A stretch of 11,079 bases of DNA, from assembly GCA_023437255.1 (NCBI GenBank), contig JAEZGR010000348.1:1-11079 (forward strand), written 5' to 3'. Below, piece after piece: positions 1 to 5,705 of the stretch (position 1 is the first letter of the stretch; each line of letters starts with the position of its first letter). The notes beneath the pieces were generated by a model. That model was not told the DNA's origin, did no database searches, and saw only the letters and a program-made list of their open reading frames with translations. The DNA comes from Pseudomonadota bacterium (GTDB lineage: Bacteria > Pseudomonadota > Gammaproteobacteria > Burkholderiales > Burkholderiaceae_B). A program made the position numbers and the translations under genes.

Positions 1-408
1 GTTGGCTTCCAGTCTGAATTGATCACTCGCAAAAACGTATTGCCGAAGACATTGCAGCCCCGTGGCAATGAAGAGAAAAATGACATCAGTACGAGTCAGG
101 TTGGTGGCCTCGCAGAACTGCTTGTCGAGCTCTTCAAGGATACGGGGCGCGTTGCGCATCACTTCTGCGACACGCCTGGCATCCTCCTGGAGCCTTGCCA
201 AGTCACTGTTTAAATTCTCTGCTGAATATTTTTGCTCCGCCAAGAGCGGACCAAGCTTGTCTTTCAGATTCGTCGACTCAGGGGCATCTTTAGCGCTCGA
301 CGAAATTCGCTCCACCGCGCTGAGTTCGGTCCCGTCAGAGACAAATGTCCGTTGTTCGGCCAGTGCCGGCCCCAGGGCATCTTTCAATGTCCGTCGACGT
401 TGACGCAT
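1..408 (-). CDS. Unknown protein, N-terminal 136 residues (gene continues past the left edge)
   Basis: The minus strand is open from an ATG at 408-406 to base 1 with no stop, giving exactly 136 codons; the 3' end lies outside the window. I do not recognise the family. Residues 1-6 are basic (MRQRRR). Residues 7-20 (TLKDALGPALAEQR) and 47-60 (NLKDKLGPLLAEQK) are an internal repeat 40 residues apart. Residues 62-98 are rich in Glu, Asp, Leu and Arg and look helical, possibly coiled coil. Residues 108-126 form a hydrophobic stretch (DVIFLFIATGLQCLRQYVF) that could be a buried helix or a membrane segment. A purine-rich AAAAGAG lies 6 bases before the ATG. A GTG eight codons upstream (432-430) is an alternative start, but has no visible ribosome binding site. 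The gene is more AT-rich than its neighbours, which hints at acquisition by transfer. That it is a gene is fairly likely; its function is unknown. Confidence 0.7.
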   Translation of the reverse strand, partial: MRQRRRTLKDALGPALAEQRTFVSDGTELSAVERISSSAKDAPESTNLKDKLGPLLAEQKYSAENLNSDLARLQEDARRVAEVMRNAPRILEELDKQFCEATNLTRTDVIFLFIATGLQCLRQYVFASDQFRLEAN

Positions 409-462
409 GTTTTTCTCTTTTAATTCAACCACCCGTCAAGTTCTCTCGACAGTCCCAGCGGG

Positions 463-470
463 ATTATAAT
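463..470. promoter_or_regulatory. Palindromic ATTATAAT, possible -10 element in the divergent intergenic region
   Basis: The 188-base gap between the left-edge gene and the DUF421 gene holds an AT-rich core. Its ATTATAAT contains TATAAT read on either strand. No good -35 hexamer sits at the usual spacing on either side, so this is only a candidate for one or both divergent promoters. Nothing else was recognised in the gap. Confidence 0.2.
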
Positions 471-582
471 TACATTTTGTATAAAGCTTGCCGAGCCGAG
501 TCACAAAGCAGAAAGTGCTGAATCACTGTCAAACCCACGGTAAGAGCGGTACACAACTTGCCTGAACCTTGTGCATCAGCTC

Positions 583-590
583 AAGGAGGG
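583..590 (+). promoter_or_regulatory. Strong ribosome binding site that sets the DUF421 start at 597
   Basis: AAGGAGGG ends six bases before the ATG at 597. It favours this start over an in-frame ATG at 558, which has no Shine-Dalgarno and would add 13 residues unlike the family's N terminus. Confidence 0.75.
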
Positions 591-596
591 CAAGAC

Positions 597-1100
597 ATGA
601 ACGTCGACTGGGATGCGCTGTTTCGATTCGAAATTGCGCCTCTCGAATTATTCATACGCGGCACGCTGATGTACTGGTTCATCTTCATCGCGCTGCGTAT
701 TGCGGGCCGCCGTGACCTGGGCTCGCTGGGCATGACCAGTATCCTGCTCATGGTGCTCATCGCCGAAGCCGCCTCCAACGGCATGGCGGCCAACTACCAG
801 TCCGTGGCCGAGGGCGTGGTTCTGGTGGGCAGTCTTTTCTTCTGGAGTATTTTCAATGATCGGCTGGCGTATTTCTTTCCTGCCACCCGCCCCCTGCTCT
901 CCCCCGAACGCATCTGTCTGGTCCGCGACGGCGTGATGCAGCGGCGTTCCATGCGGCGTGAATTCATCACGGAACCAGAATTGATGGCCGAGCTGCGACT
1001 GCAGGGCGTGAATGATCTGGCGGAAGTACGCCGTGCCTATATCGAAGAAAACGGCGCCGTGAGCGTGCTGCGATACCGCAAGAAGCAAGACGCCGGCTAA
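597..1100 (+). CDS. DUF421 / YetF-type membrane protein
   Basis: This encodes 167 residues. About three hydrophobic segments come first: roughly residues 15-33, 42-60 and 70-90. A soluble C-terminal domain follows, carrying the YetF-like segment with ICLVRDGVM, REFITEPELMAELR and a final NGAVSVLRY. The short motif RIAGRRDLG after the first membrane segment and LIAEAASNGM in the second are typical of the DUF421 (YetF/YcaP) family of inner-membrane proteins. The biochemical role of the family is poorly defined; some Bacillus members are linked to spore-coat or membrane homeostasis. The start at 597 is chosen for its strong AAGGAGGG. The gene stands alone, 94 bases before the MFS gene, with a stem-loop in between. 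The family call is confident; the function is not known. Confidence 0.85.
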   Translation: MNVDWDALFRFEIAPLELFIRGTLMYWFIFIALRIAGRRDLGSLGMTSILLMVLIAEAASNGMAANYQSVAEGVVLVGSLFFWSIFNDRLAYFFPATRPLLSPERICLVRDGVMQRRSMRREFITEPELMAELRLQGVNDLAEVRRAYIEENGAVSVLRYRKKQDAG

Positions 1101-1139
1101 CCGCCGGGCGCCCGTGATGCCATGAGGTGTACCCCGACT

Positions 1140-1164
1140 TACCCGCTGCACTGCACAGCGGGTA
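1140..1164. repeat. Perfect 9-bp inverted repeat (stem-loop) between the DUF421 and MFS genes
   Basis: TACCCGCTG (1140-1148) and CAGCGGGTA (1156-1164) pair perfectly around a 7-base loop. It begins 39 bases after the DUF421 stop and ends 30 bases before the MFS start. No T-run follows, so it is not a textbook intrinsic terminator. It could equally be an operator for the transporter gene, because a weak TATGCT (-10-like) begins at 1163. Confidence 0.45.
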
Positions 1165-1194
1165 TGCTCCTACGGTTTCAGCCTGTCTTGCATC

Positions 1195-2460
1195 ATGTCT
1201 TCCGGCACACTCCCTCTTTCCACGCGCGAAAGCCCCTACGCCTGGTTGCGCCTGAGCGCATCGCTGCTGCTCATGACGCTGGGCGGCTCGGGCATGTACG
1301 CCATAACCGTCATGCTGCCCGCCATTCAGGCGGATTTCGGTGTCTCGCGCTCCATGGCCTCGCTGCCGTACACGGTCACCATGATCGGTTTCGGCCTGGG
1401 CGGAATCCTCATGGGCCGGCTTTCCGATCGTTACGGGGTCATCGTGCCGATTGTGGCCGGCGTGGTGGCGCTTTCCGTCGGATACCTCCTGGCCGGCCTT
1501 GCGCCAGGAATCTGGAGCTTCACACTGATTCATGGCCTGATCGTCGGCATGCTGGGCACGGCGGCCACCTTTTCGCCGCTGGTGGCCGACACCGGGCTCT
1601 GGTTTGACCGGCGACGCGGCATTGCGCTGTCGATCTGCATGAGTGGCAATTACGTGGCAGGCGCAGTCTGGCCGCCGATCGTTCAGCATTTCATGCAAAC
1701 CGACGGCTGGCGCGCCACCTTCATTGGCATGGGTGTCGCCTGCCTGCTGACCATGCTGCCGCTGGCCCTGTTGTATCGGCGCCGGGTGCCCAATCTACCC
1801 CTGGCGGGGCAGGCGGTTCAACGCAACAACCAGGCGCGCCATCTGCGCGAAATCAACGCCTCCGACCCTGCCCGGCCTCTGGGAATGTCGCCCGCCGCCC
1901 TGCAGGGGGCGCTTTCCATAGCCGGCGTCGCCTGCTGTGTGGCCATGGCCATGCCACAGGTCCATATCGTGGCCCTGTGCGGTGACATGGGGTTCAATCT
2001 TGCGCGCGGCGCAGAAATGCTTTCGCTCATGCTGGGCCTTGGCATCGTGAGCCGGCTGGTGTCCGGCTGGATCTCCGATCATATTGGCGGCCTGCGAACG
2101 CTCTGGCTCGGTTCGCTCCTGCAGGGCATTGCGCTGCTGCTCTTTCTGAACAGCTCCGGGCTGGTCTCGCTTTACCTGGTCTCCGGGCTCTTTGGCCTGT
2201 TCCAGGGCGGCATCGTACCGGCCTACGCCTTGATCGTGCGCGAGTACTTCGCACCCGAGCAGGCTGGAACCCGCACGGGCACCGTGCTCATGGCAACCCT
2301 GCTCGGCATGGCACTGGGCGGATGGGCGGCGGGGGCACTTTACGATCTGACCGGCAATTACGACGCTGCTTTCGTGCATGGCATCGCCTGGAATGGGTTA
2401 AACCTCGGGATCATTTCCATACTGATTCTGCGAGCGCGCCGACTGATCTTAAAAAAATAA
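1195..2460 (+). CDS. MFS transporter, oxalate/formate-antiporter-like
   Basis: This encodes 421 residues, the usual size for a 12-helix major facilitator. Hydrophobic helices run through the whole length. The hallmark loop 2-3 motif is GRLSDRYG at residues 74-81, with a related loop GWISDHIGG in the second half. A hydrophilic central loop (about residues 195-228, with QAVQRNNQARHLREINA) separates the two six-helix halves. The layout resembles the OFA/monocarboxylate-type carriers often found in Burkholderiales, so an organic anion is a reasonable guess at substrate, but nothing in the sequence proves it. There is no clear Shine-Dalgarno before the ATG; the start is the first ATG that gives a normal N terminus before helix 1. 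No metabolic gene sits beside it to suggest a substrate. The 3' end finishes in seven A's just before the stop. Confidence 0.88.
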   Translation: MSSGTLPLSTRESPYAWLRLSASLLLMTLGGSGMYAITVMLPAIQADFGVSRSMASLPYTVTMIGFGLGGILMGRLSDRYGVIVPIVAGVVALSVGYLLAGLAPGIWSFTLIHGLIVGMLGTAATFSPLVADTGLWFDRRRGIALSICMSGNYVAGAVWPPIVQHFMQTDGWRATFIGMGVACLLTMLPLALLYRRRVPNLPLAGQAVQRNNQARHLREINASDPARPLGMSPAALQGALSIAGVACCVAMAMPQVHIVALCGDMGFNLARGAEMLSLMLGLGIVSRLVSGWISDHIGGLRTLWLGSLLQGIALLLFLNSSGLVSLYLVSGLFGLFQGGIVPAYALIVREYFAPEQAGTRTGTVLMATLLGMALGGWAAGALYDLTGNYDAAFVHGIAWNGLNLGIISILILRARRLILKK

Positions 2461-2500
2461 TTAAAAACCGCATGTAAGCCTTTAATTAGTCATGTTTTTT
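2458..2500 (+). terminator. Weak AT-rich stem-loop plus T6 after the MFS gene
   Basis: TAATTAAA (2458-2465, including the stop codon) and TTTAATTA (2481-2488) form an 8-bp AT-only inverted repeat with a 15-base loop. A run of six T's follows at 2495-2500. The stem is weak, so termination is only possible, not established. Confidence 0.25.
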
Positions 2501-2501
2501 C

Positions 2502-2510
2502 TGATACTAT
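2502..2510 (+). promoter_or_regulatory. Extended -10 promoter candidate for the D,D-endopeptidase gene
   Basis: TGATACTAT fits the extended -10 pattern (TG, one base, then TACTAT against TATAAT). An AT-rich TTTAAT lies upstream as a weak -35. It sits about 32 bases before the ATG at 2542, which gives a short leader. It would separate the peptidase-NRDE pair from the transporter. Confidence 0.35.
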
Positions 2511-2541
2511 CCCGAGCATTACTGCCGTCGCGGTGCTCGCC

Positions 2542-3432
2542 ATGTCTTTGATTTCCGCCGCCCTTTGCCGCTTCACCTCCCGTTCGCTGCTGTGCCTGGT
2601 CGCCGCTGCGGGGGTGGTCGGTGTGCAGACAGCACATGCGCAAGGCAACGGCGCGCAGCTCGAAGCCGCGCTGCGTTCAGAGGTTGCCCTCGTGTTCGAT
2701 CTCGACAACGAGGCGGTGCTGTACGAGAAAAACGGCGGCGATCTCCGGCCCATCGCATCGATTTCCAAGCTCATGACAGCGCTGGTGGTCGTCGAATCGG
2801 GCCTGCCTATGGACGAAGTGCTCACCATCAGCGACGACGATGTCGATCGCATGCGCCATTCGCGTTCACGGCTGGCCGTCGGCACCCGACTGACGCGCGG
2901 CGAGATGCTCCATCTGGCATTGATGTCTTCCGAGAACAGGGCGGCCAACGCCCTGGGTCGCCATTACCCGGGCGGCATGCCGGCCTTTGTCAGGGCGATG
3001 AACGACAAGGCGCGTGCCCTGGGCATGCGTCACAGCCACTTTGTAGAGCCCACCGGCCTTTCCAGCGACAACGTGGCCACCTCACGTGATCTGGTGAAAC
3101 TGCTGCACGCTGCCAGCCGCCACCCCGTGATCCGCGACTACGCCACCGACGACACCGAGATTTTTGAGCTGGGCCGAGGGCGCCGCCTCACGTTCAACAA
3201 CACCAATCGGCTCGTCAAACGCGACGATTGGGAAATCCTGATTTCGAAGACCGGCTTCATCAACGAGGCCGGGCGCTGCCTGGTCATGCTCACGCGCATC
3301 GACCAGCGCGACGTGGCCATCGTGCTGCTCAATTCCACCGGCAGTTATTCGCGCATCGGCGACGCCGTGCGTATCCGCAAGCTGGTCGAAACAGGCAGAC
3401 AGACTCTGGCCATGGCCGGCTCCGGTTCCTGA
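2542..3432 (+). CDS. pbpG: D-alanyl-D-alanine endopeptidase (PBP7-type, peptidase S11)
   Basis: This encodes 296 residues. The protein cuts D-Ala-containing cross-bridges of peptidoglycan in the periplasm, which allows wall remodelling. The N terminus is a signal peptide: a basic start, a hydrophobic core (about 15-30) and AHA before the predicted cut near residue 34. All three penicillin-binding motifs are present: SISK at 73-76 (catalytic Ser73, Lys76), SEN at 130-132 and KTG at 236-238. The segment VFDLDNEAVLYEKN before SISK is typical of PBP7/8. The length matches PBP7 (about 300) rather than the longer carboxypeptidases PBP5/6, which carry a C-terminal membrane anchor that is absent here. 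An in-frame GTG at 2533 would add three residues; neither start has a strong ribosome binding site and ATG is preferred. The NRDE gene follows after five bases and is probably co-transcribed. Confidence 0.9.
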   Translation: MSLISAALCRFTSRSLLCLVAAAGVVGVQTAHAQGNGAQLEAALRSEVALVFDLDNEAVLYEKNGGDLRPIASISKLMTALVVVESGLPMDEVLTISDDDVDRMRHSRSRLAVGTRLTRGEMLHLALMSSENRAANALGRHYPGGMPAFVRAMNDKARALGMRHSHFVEPTGLSSDNVATSRDLVKLLHAASRHPVIRDYATDDTEIFELGRGRRLTFNNTNRLVKRDDWEILISKTGFINEAGRCLVMLTRIDQRDVAIVLLNSTGSYSRIGDAVRIRKLVETGRQTLAMAGSGS

Positions 3433-3437
3433 TTCCC

Positions 3438-4220
3438 ATGTGCATTGCCTATCTCAGCCTCGGGGCGAACCCCGAGTGGCCCGTATTCATTGCCGCCAAC
3501 CGCGACGAATTCCACGACCGCCCCGCCCTCACCGCCCGCCCCTGGCCGGAGGCGCCCCACGTAATTGCGGGCCGTGACCTCAGCGCCGGTGGAACCTGGC
3601 TGGGGCTGAGCCACGGCCAACGCTGGGCGCTGCTGACCAATTTTCGCGATCCGGGCTCACACCGCAACAATGCAGCAAGCCGCGGCGGCTTGGTGAGCGG
3701 CTTTCTTCTGGGCACCATGACGCCCGAAGCCTATATGGCCGACGTTCATGCCCATGCCGGCCAGTACAACGGATTCAACCTGATTGTGGGTGAAGGGCCG
3801 CAGGCCTGGTACATAGGCAATCATGCGGCCTGCCCCGGCCCGGTGGCTCTGGCACCCGGGCGCTACGCCTTGTCGAACCATGCGTTGGACACGCCCTGGC
3901 CCAAGGTGGAACGCTTGCGCACCCAGCTCGATACGCTTCTGCCCACGAACAACGGGCTGCCGCTCGAGCCTGTTTATGAAGTGCTGCGTGACGGCGTGAA
4001 GGCCGCAGACCACCACCTGCCCAACACCGGTCTGCCGCTCGAAATGGAAAAGCTGCTGAGCAGCGTGTTTATCGTGAGCCCCAATTACGGCACGCGGTGC
4101 TCGACCATCATTGCACTCAATCCGCAGGGCGACGGCGTTTTCAGCGAAACCACCTATGATCGCGACGGCACCCCGCTCGAGCGCCACGACTGGCCGTTGA
4201 GCGCTGCACAGGCTGCTTAG
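3438..4220 (+). CDS. NRDE / TANGO2-family protein
   Basis: This encodes 260 residues. The N terminus MCIAYLSLGANPEWPVFIAA leads into the family signature ANRDEF (residues 20-25). GRDLSAGGTWLG, ALLTNFRDPG and RGGLVSGFL then follow in the usual order. Near the C terminus come NYGTRCSTIIAL and FSETTYD, also typical. Cys2 directly after the initiator Met is conserved in the family and resembles an N-terminal nucleophile. The function in bacteria is not settled; eukaryotic and some bacterial relatives (TANGO2/HRG-9) have been connected with heme trafficking. The ATG at 3438 is chosen because the family always begins MC; the frame is open further upstream only as overlap with the peptidase gene. 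It sits five bases after the peptidase stop, so the two are probably one transcript. No signal peptide is visible, so it is likely cytosolic. Confidence 0.9.
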   Translation: MCIAYLSLGANPEWPVFIAANRDEFHDRPALTARPWPEAPHVIAGRDLSAGGTWLGLSHGQRWALLTNFRDPGSHRNNAASRGGLVSGFLLGTMTPEAYMADVHAHAGQYNGFNLIVGEGPQAWYIGNHAACPGPVALAPGRYALSNHALDTPWPKVERLRTQLDTLLPTNNGLPLEPVYEVLRDGVKAADHHLPNTGLPLEMEKLLSSVFIVSPNYGTRCSTIIALNPQGDGVFSETTYDRDGTPLERHDWPLSAAQAA

Positions 4221-4233
4221 CGCGAAGCGCGCT
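4219..4233. terminator. Short GC hairpin at the convergent NRDE / hydrolase junction
   Basis: AGCGCG (4219-4224) and CGCGCT (4228-4233) form a 6-bp GC-rich stem with a 3-base loop, overlapping the NRDE stop codon. It lies in the 26-base gap between convergent genes and could act on both strands. There is no T-run on either side, so the call is weak. Confidence 0.3.
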
Positions 4234-4246
4234 TGCTGGCGCCGGT

Positions 4247-4909
4247 TCAGTGCAGCGTGGGAGGATTTGAAGAATCGCAAGCGCCATGGTCGGATTCTGA
4301 ACGCTCTTGAAGCTCACCATAGGCGGCCTGCCAGCTGCGCAAGGGCACACAGGTCTGCAGGCGCACGATGGCCTGCTCGATGAGCGCGGCGTGCATTTCG
4401 TGGCCGACCTGCGATGCCACATCGATCGTGGCATCGGCTTGAATACGACCCAGGTGCTGCAACATGTTTTCGACTTCGCTCAGCGGCAGCAGCGCATCGT
4501 CGGCCCCATGAAACAGATGGATCATGGTGGTGTCGGGCACAGATGCGGGGGCCTGGGCATACAGGCCCGAAAAGGCCAGCACGCGCCCGGCGAGGTCGGG
4601 ATGAGAACGACTGGCTTCGAGCGCCATGCGGGCACCCTGCGAAAACCCCGCCAACGCGGTCTGTTCCCCTGAAATCTCGTAGTGCAGCTGAACCTTGCGC
4701 ACGAATGCCACCAGTTCTTCGAGATGCTCTTCGGCGCCCGAAGGAGGCAGAATCAGCATGGCAAACGGAAATGCCTGCTTCAGGGCTTCTGCCAGCGGGT
4801 ACAGCTGTTCGGGCCCCGCGGCTTCGCCGTGCAGCAGAACAAACAGCAGGCGCGGCTTTTCTTCTTTGGGAATGAAGGCCAGCGTGGCGGAAAAATCAAT
4901 CGTCGTCAT
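4247..4909 (-). CDS. ypfH: YpfH-like serine esterase (alpha/beta hydrolase)
   Basis: This encodes 220 residues. It is an alpha/beta-hydrolase of the phospholipase/carboxylesterase group, expected to split ester bonds in the cytosol; the natural substrate is unknown. The nucleophile elbow is GFSQG with Ser90. The acid is probably Asp137 or Asp138 in HGADDALLP and the base is His170 in VGHEM. LLHGEAAGPEQL (about 26-36) forms the oxyanion-hole turn. Segments such as RVLAFSGLYA and the Thr-Ile-His-Leu style strand before the acid resemble E. coli YpfH as I remember it. The stretch between ILPPSGAEE and the helix before the nucleophile is short: the loop with a conserved Trp-Phe usual in relatives seems to be missing. 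AAGGTAAG lies just before the ATG. The gene is divergent from imuA and convergent with the NRDE gene. Confidence 0.85.
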   Translation of the reverse strand: MTTIDFSATLAFIPKEEKPRLLFVLLHGEAAGPEQLYPLAEALKQAFPFAMLILPPSGAEEHLEELVAFVRKVQLHYEISGEQTALAGFSQGARMALEASRSHPDLAGRVLAFSGLYAQAPASVPDTTMIHLFHGADDALLPLSEVENMLQHLGRIQADATIDVASQVGHEMHAALIEQAIVRLQTCVPLRSWQAAYGELQERSESDHGACDSSNPPTLH

Positions 4910-4971
4910 GTCTTACCTTGTCTGACCCTCCATTCTACTGTGTCACTGAAAGCCAGACACCTGCAGGGAAT

Positions 4972-5001
4972 TTGTGAAGCCGCCCTGAATTACTGTATAT
5001 T
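4972..5001 (+). promoter_or_regulatory. Candidate promoter of the imuA-imuB-dnaE2 operon
   Basis: TTGTGA (4972-4977) and TATATT (4996-5001) match the -35 and -10 consensus at four and five of six bases, with an 18-base spacer. The -10 lies inside the LexA box, so bound LexA would block polymerase directly. Transcription would start near 5008, about 23 bases before the imuA ATG. This is inference from matches only. Confidence 0.45.
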
Positions 5002-5008
5002 TGTACAG
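4993..5008. promoter_or_regulatory. LexA (SOS) box upstream of imuA
   Basis: CTGTATATTTGTACAG is a perfect CTGT-N8-ACAG site, the LexA operator form of beta- and gammaproteobacteria. The dyad ends 22 bases before the imuA start codon. Together with the mutasome genes behind it, this strongly indicates induction by DNA damage. It is 84 bases from the start of the divergent hydrolase gene, so that gene could be affected too, but nothing shows it. Confidence 0.92.
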
Positions 5009-5030
5009 GTATTCATCAGTTGTGCTTCTC

Positions 5031-5705
5031 ATGGCCTCCCCTGCCCTGCGTTACCCCGAACGCATCCACCCCGCCCTCTGGCGCGCCACCCAATTGGCGC
5101 GGCCCGCCCACCCCACGGTAGCCACCGGCTTCGCCGCGCTCGACCGTGAGCTGCCGGGTCAGGGCTGGCCGGTGGGGCAGCTCATCGAAGTCATGCTCGA
5201 GCGCCCCGGCCTCGGCGAAATTCAGCTGTTCCGGCCCGCGCTCATGCGCCAATACCCCGAACGCAGCATCGCCCTGGTGCAGCCGCCTTATCCACCGTGC
5301 ATACAGGCCTGGGCGCACTGGCAGCTGGCCCCCGAGCGCCTGTTATGGGTTCAGCCCCATAACGATGCCGATGCCCTCTGGGCCGTCGAACAGGCCTTGC
5401 GGCACAACGTCTGCGCCGCCGTCTTCTGCTGGGCCCACCCCATACGCATGCCAGCCTTGCGGCGCCTGCAGCTGCTGGCCAGGCAGAGCGACAGCCTGTG
5501 CATCATGATGCGCCCGGCTGCCGTACGCACGCAGTCCAGTGTTGCCGTGCTGCGGGTGGCGCTGCAGCCTTGCCGGGCAGGCCTGCAGCTGCACATCGTC
5601 AAGCGTCAGGGAGCGGCCTGGCCCGAACCCATCACGCTTCAACTCTACGCTTCACGTCAGGTGCCCGTGCATCATGCCCCTGTGGATCTGCCTGAAATGG
5701 CCTGA
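5031..5705 (+). CDS. imuA: ImuA, SOS mutasome accessory protein (RecA/SulA-like)
   Basis: This encodes 224 residues. ImuA works with ImuB and DnaE2 in damage-induced mutagenesis. It is a RecA-fold relative thought to contact ImuB and the DNA or RecA filament at lesions. The family opening is clear: HPALWRATQLAR (13-24), then TGFAALDRELPGQGWPVGQL (32-51), then LGEIQLFRPALMRQYP. The Walker A loop is degenerate (ERPGLGEIQ, no Gly-Lys-Thr), as usual in ImuA. LLARQSDSLCIMMRP and LQLHIVKRQG lie in the C-terminal half. The ATG at 5031 is chosen over an in-frame TTG at 5001, which falls inside the LexA box and would start with a non-family N terminus. No strong Shine-Dalgarno is visible. The last 32 bases overlap imuB, so the two are probably translationally coupled. 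No lexA gene is attached to the cassette here, unlike some lexA2-imuAB-dnaE2 forms. Confidence 0.92.
   Translation: MASPALRYPERIHPALWRATQLARPAHPTVATGFAALDRELPGQGWPVGQLIEVMLERPGLGEIQLFRPALMRQYPERSIALVQPPYPPCIQAWAHWQLAPERLLWVQPHNDADALWAVEQALRHNVCAAVFCWAHPIRMPALRRLQLLARQSDSLCIMMRPAAVRTQSSVAVLRVALQPCRAGLQLHIVKRQGAAWPEPITLQLYASRQVPVHHAPVDLPEMA

Noticed and set aside
62..403. Plus-strand open frame of 113 codons at the left edge
   Set aside because: It is opposite the minus-strand frame 408-1, which has a better start, an internal protein repeat and helical character. The plus-strand product is Ser/Arg-rich with no recognisable feature.
1105..1114. CGGGCGCCCG palindrome after the DUF421 stop
   Set aside because: It is only 10 bp with no loop or T-run. 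Short GC palindromes are expected in GC-rich DNA.
967..1698. Minus-strand open frame of 243 codons across the DUF421 and MFS genes
   Set aside because: It spans two well-supported plus-strand genes and has a composition typical of antisense shadow.
3228..3437. Early start for the NRDE gene within the peptidase gene
   Set aside because: The NRDE family begins Met-Cys, exactly as found at 3438. The upstream part is a shadow of the peptidase gene.
2542..4220. Peptidase-NRDE pair as a possible new functional system
   Set aside because: Five-base spacing suggests shared transcription, but both families are common and nothing in the sequence ties their activities together.
5001..5030. TTG at 5001 as the imuA start
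   Set aside because: It lies inside the LexA box, would place the start at or before the transcript start, and adds ten residues unlike the family. ATG at 5031 fits.
5539..5673. Upstream in-frame ATG at 5539 as the imuB start, to recover the missing N terminus
   Set aside because: The extra 45 residues are out-of-frame imuA sequence with no palm-like pattern, and the family opening LWICL follows the ATG at 5674.
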